Assembly (NCBI GenBank): GCA_001689495.1
Contig: LUJS01000001.1
Coordinates: 1 to 33,175, forward strand
Direction of reading: 5' to 3'
Origin: Bacteroidales bacterium M8
GTDB taxonomy: Bacteria; Bacteroidota; Bacteroidia; Bacteroidales; Muribaculaceae
Length of the DNA stretch: 33,175 bases
Shown: positions 31,840-33,175 of the stretch, piece after piece
How positions within the stretch are numbered: the first letter of the stretch is position 1
Layout of the letters: each line of letters begins with the position of its first letter
Made by a program: the position numbers and the translations under genes
The notes under the pieces: generated by a model
Seen by the model: only the letters and a program-made list of their open reading frames with translations
What the model was told of the DNA's origin: nothing
Databases searched by the model: none

Positions 31840-32730
31840 TCATCTGTCGGCCGGACGTATTATCCTCGCTCCCGTTATGTTGGTATTCTTTCTCAGATAC
31901 TCTGCCAGTGACCTCTCTTCGATGGTCACCTTGCCGGCCCTCGTCGATGCATGCATCAGATGGGGGCCGTCGTTTTTCATCACCACGATACCCATGTGGC
32001 TCACGTCGAGGCCGGGAGTCTTGGTGGTGAAGGCAAGGATGTCGCCGTTCTGCAGGTTCTCCTTGCTCCACTTGCCCGCCAGAGTCGAGGTGCGTATGTA
32101 GGGGAAACGGTGCGAGCGATAGCCTATCTCGCAGTTTTTCATTCTCTCGAACTCTGCCGAATCAGCCAGCGCCGGATACGAATCGCGGTGCTTGGTCATG
32201 TAGTCGAGGGTCTTGACCGCGTATGCCGAGCTCGGCAGCCTTCCGGTCATCTCCTTTATGTTGCCTCGGTGGGTATTGTCCACGATCCAGTCGCTTATGT
32301 AGTGCAATCTCGAGCTGTATCCGTCAAGACGCCCCTGACGGTATCTGATCTGCCCCAGATTATAGACAAAATCCTGCCACGCGCTGCGCCCCTCGCGCAC
32401 CGTCAGCACCATCGCCAGCACATTCTCGACAAATGTCGTGCAGTCCAGCTCGTCAAGGTTCACGGTCAGTTGCTCCGGCGCGCCCTCCAGCGTACCCCCT
32501 ACATACGGAGTGTCGAGAAACTTTTCGGCTATATGCACCGTCAGGTCACCCACAGGCTCCGACGGCTGATGCGACGCATCAATCAGGATCTCCGTGATGC
32601 GTGTAGTGTCGGCAGCCTCATTGTGCCAGCGCACCTCGCCCGGCATAATCGCCAAAGCCCGCATCGGACAAGCCAGAGCGACAACTACCATACCTATATA
32701 ATATATAAGAGAGCAAAACTTAGTCATCAT
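31840..32730 (-). CDS. DUF1460 secreted cysteine hydrolase (NlpC/P60-like, amidase-type)
   Basis: The 296-residue protein has an export signal (SLIYYIGMVVVALACPMRALA) and a DUF1460 catalytic domain. The nucleophile is the Cys in LDELDCTTFVENVLA, the catalytic His is in LDVSHMGIVV, and HLMHASTRAGKVTIEE forms a further conserved part. IAEKFLDTPYVGGTLEG near the N-terminus is characteristic. The fold is related to NlpC/P60 peptidases, and family members are thought to cleave cell-wall amide bonds (N-acetylmuramoyl-L-alanine amidase-like). It probably acts in the periplasm. It is convergent with the sigma-54 activator, with only 19 nt between stops and no terminator seen. Confidence 0.9.
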   Translation of the reverse strand: MMTKFCSLIYYIGMVVVALACPMRALAIMPGEVRWHNEAADTTRITEILIDASHQPSEPVGDLTVHIAEKFLDTPYVGGTLEGAPEQLTVNLDELDCTTFVENVLAMVLTVREGRSAWQDFVYNLGQIRYRQGRLDGYSSRLHYISDWIVDNTHRGNIKEMTGRLPSSAYAVKTLDYMTKHRDSYPALADSAEFERMKNCEIGYRSHRFPYIRTSTLAGKWSKENLQNGDILAFTTKTPGLDVSHMGIVVMKNDGPHLMHASTRAGKVTIEERSLAEYLRKNTNITGARIIRPADR

Positions 32731-32751
32731 ACCATATAATTAAAGACACCC

Positions 32752-32782
32752 CAAAGTTACTCAAAATCCCCGGCCCATCAAA
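32752..32782 (-). promoter_or_regulatory. DUF1460 gene promoter
   Basis: On the minus strand TTTG (32782-32779), 19 nt spacing and TAACTTTG (32759-32752) match the consensus, 21 nt before the start. Confidence 0.75.
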
Positions 32783-32840
32783 ATAAATAATCACAACCCA
32801 CCCCCGATCGCCCATTCATAGACCCGCCGCCACCTCCCAT

Positions 32841-32947
32841 CTCGCTTTTTTTTTGTTCCCGTTCAGGGTGCAGCGCCCCCGGTTTTTGTGTCTTTGCTCC
32901 TGCCCGCCTCGCTTTTTTTTGTTCCCGTTCAGGGGGCAACGCCCCCT
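32841..32947. repeat. Two copies of a ~40-bp direct repeat with GC hairpin
   Basis: Copy one (32841-32880) and copy two (32908-32947) both read CTCGC, a T-run (8-9 T), GTTCCCGTTCAGGG, then a GC-rich end. In copy two the end forms a 7-bp hairpin (AGGGGGC/GCCCCCT, 32931-32947). They lie in a 416-nt gene-free stretch (32731-33146) that otherwise holds two promoters. A small minus-strand frame over the repeat is not a credible gene. Confidence 0.7.
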
Positions 32948-33061
32948 GCATGTGGTGTCGCTGCTTCCATCCCTATTATCGGCCCTATTTGCCCCATCAG
33001 CCCCATATTTTCCCTCAAAACCGCCCTCAAATGTTAATTTTGTGTTAAAATCCATTCAAGA

Positions 33062-33093
33062 TTTGGCAGGAATCATGAAACTCCCTACCTTTG
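33062..33093 (+). promoter_or_regulatory. Strong promoter of a gene leaving the window
   Basis: TTTG (33062-33065), 20 nt spacing and TACCTTTG (33086-33093) match the Bacteroidetes consensus. The ~50-nt leader contains a CCTCGC/GCGAGG hairpin (33115-33130). Confidence 0.75.
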
Positions 33094-33146
33094 CACTCGC
33101 TTTTGAGAAGCACCCCTCGCAGCGGCGAGGCGGTCAGTCGAGAGAT

Positions 33147-33175
33147 ATGAAACTTACGGTAAATCCGACAAGAAA
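33147..33175 (+). CDS. Start of an unidentified gene, cut by the window end
   Basis: An ATG at 33147 opens a frame reading MKLTVNPTR up to the window edge. It lies ~54 nt downstream of a consensus promoter and a leader hairpin, so it is probably a true start. Too little is visible to name a function. Confidence 0.5.

Noticed and set aside
32816..33055. 79-codon minus-strand frame with a repeated GRCxLNGNKKK segment
   Set aside because: The repeated peptide comes from the two direct DNA repeats. There is no promoter or homology to support a protein.
1..33175. CRISPR arrays, tRNA/rRNA genes, transposases or integrases
   Set aside because: No regularly spaced repeats, tRNA-like cloverleaf sequence, rRNA segments or mobility proteins were recognised; a tRNAscan or Infernal run was not possible.

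Overview
The window looks like a chromosomal segment of a gut-type member of the Bacteroidota, order Bacteroidales, probably near Muribaculaceae (the family is an inference). The sequence supports this in several ways. At least sixteen promoters carry the phylum's TAnnTTTG -7 box, several with a TTG/TTTG about 19-20 nt upstream. There are two CarboxypepD/TonB-type outer-membrane receptors, many lipoproteins, a serine-palmitoyltransferase-like enzyme, a Cbp1-like coiled-coil lipoprotein and a TPP-riboswitch-controlled thiamine receptor/PnuT pair. Most of the window is GC-rich; the first ~3.2 kb is clearly AT-rich.

Layout. 1-3.1 kb: an AT-rich, probably acquired block with a membrane-anchored regulator (cut by the window edge), a small DUF3244-like protein whose signal peptide is broken by one extra base, and a C10 (streptopain-like) lipoprotein that has lost both catalytic residues. 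3.2-3.9 kb: a lipoprotein of unknown function. 4.0-4.5 kb: a noncoding cluster of GC-rich hairpins and repeats. 4.5-5.2 kb: an MntA-HepT toxin-antitoxin pair with an inverted repeat over its promoter. 5.25-8.7 kb: a zinc/manganese ABC transporter binding protein and ATPase with no permease, then a U32 peptidase-family protein. 8.9-11.1 kb: iron-type alcohol dehydrogenase and malate dehydrogenase. 11.2-16.2 kb: a DUF4293 membrane protein, then surE-dacB-hypothetical-rsmI (tightly packed, partly overlapping) and a Cbp1-like lipoprotein. 16.25-18.4 kb: a two-gene Septu-like defence module (PtuA ATPase, PtuB HNH nuclease). 18.5-24 kb: two convergent TonB-dependent receptor loci; the minus-strand one is a TPP riboswitch-receptor-PnuT thiamine uptake operon. 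24-27.1 kb: the rplM-rpsI-rpsB-tsf operon. 27.2-32.7 kb: YitT-family membrane protein, serine palmitoyltransferase-like enzyme, an acyltransferase followed after 2 nt by a receiver-less sigma-54 activator, and a DUF1460 secreted cysteine hydrolase. 32.7-33.15 kb: noncoding, with a 40-bp direct repeat and a strong promoter for a gene that leaves the window.

The housekeeping genes cover translation, wall maintenance, central carbon, lipid and vitamin uptake. The accessory parts are the AT-rich pseudo-protease block, the hairpin cluster with MntA-HepT, and the Septu module. No CRISPR array, transposase, tRNA or rRNA was recognised.
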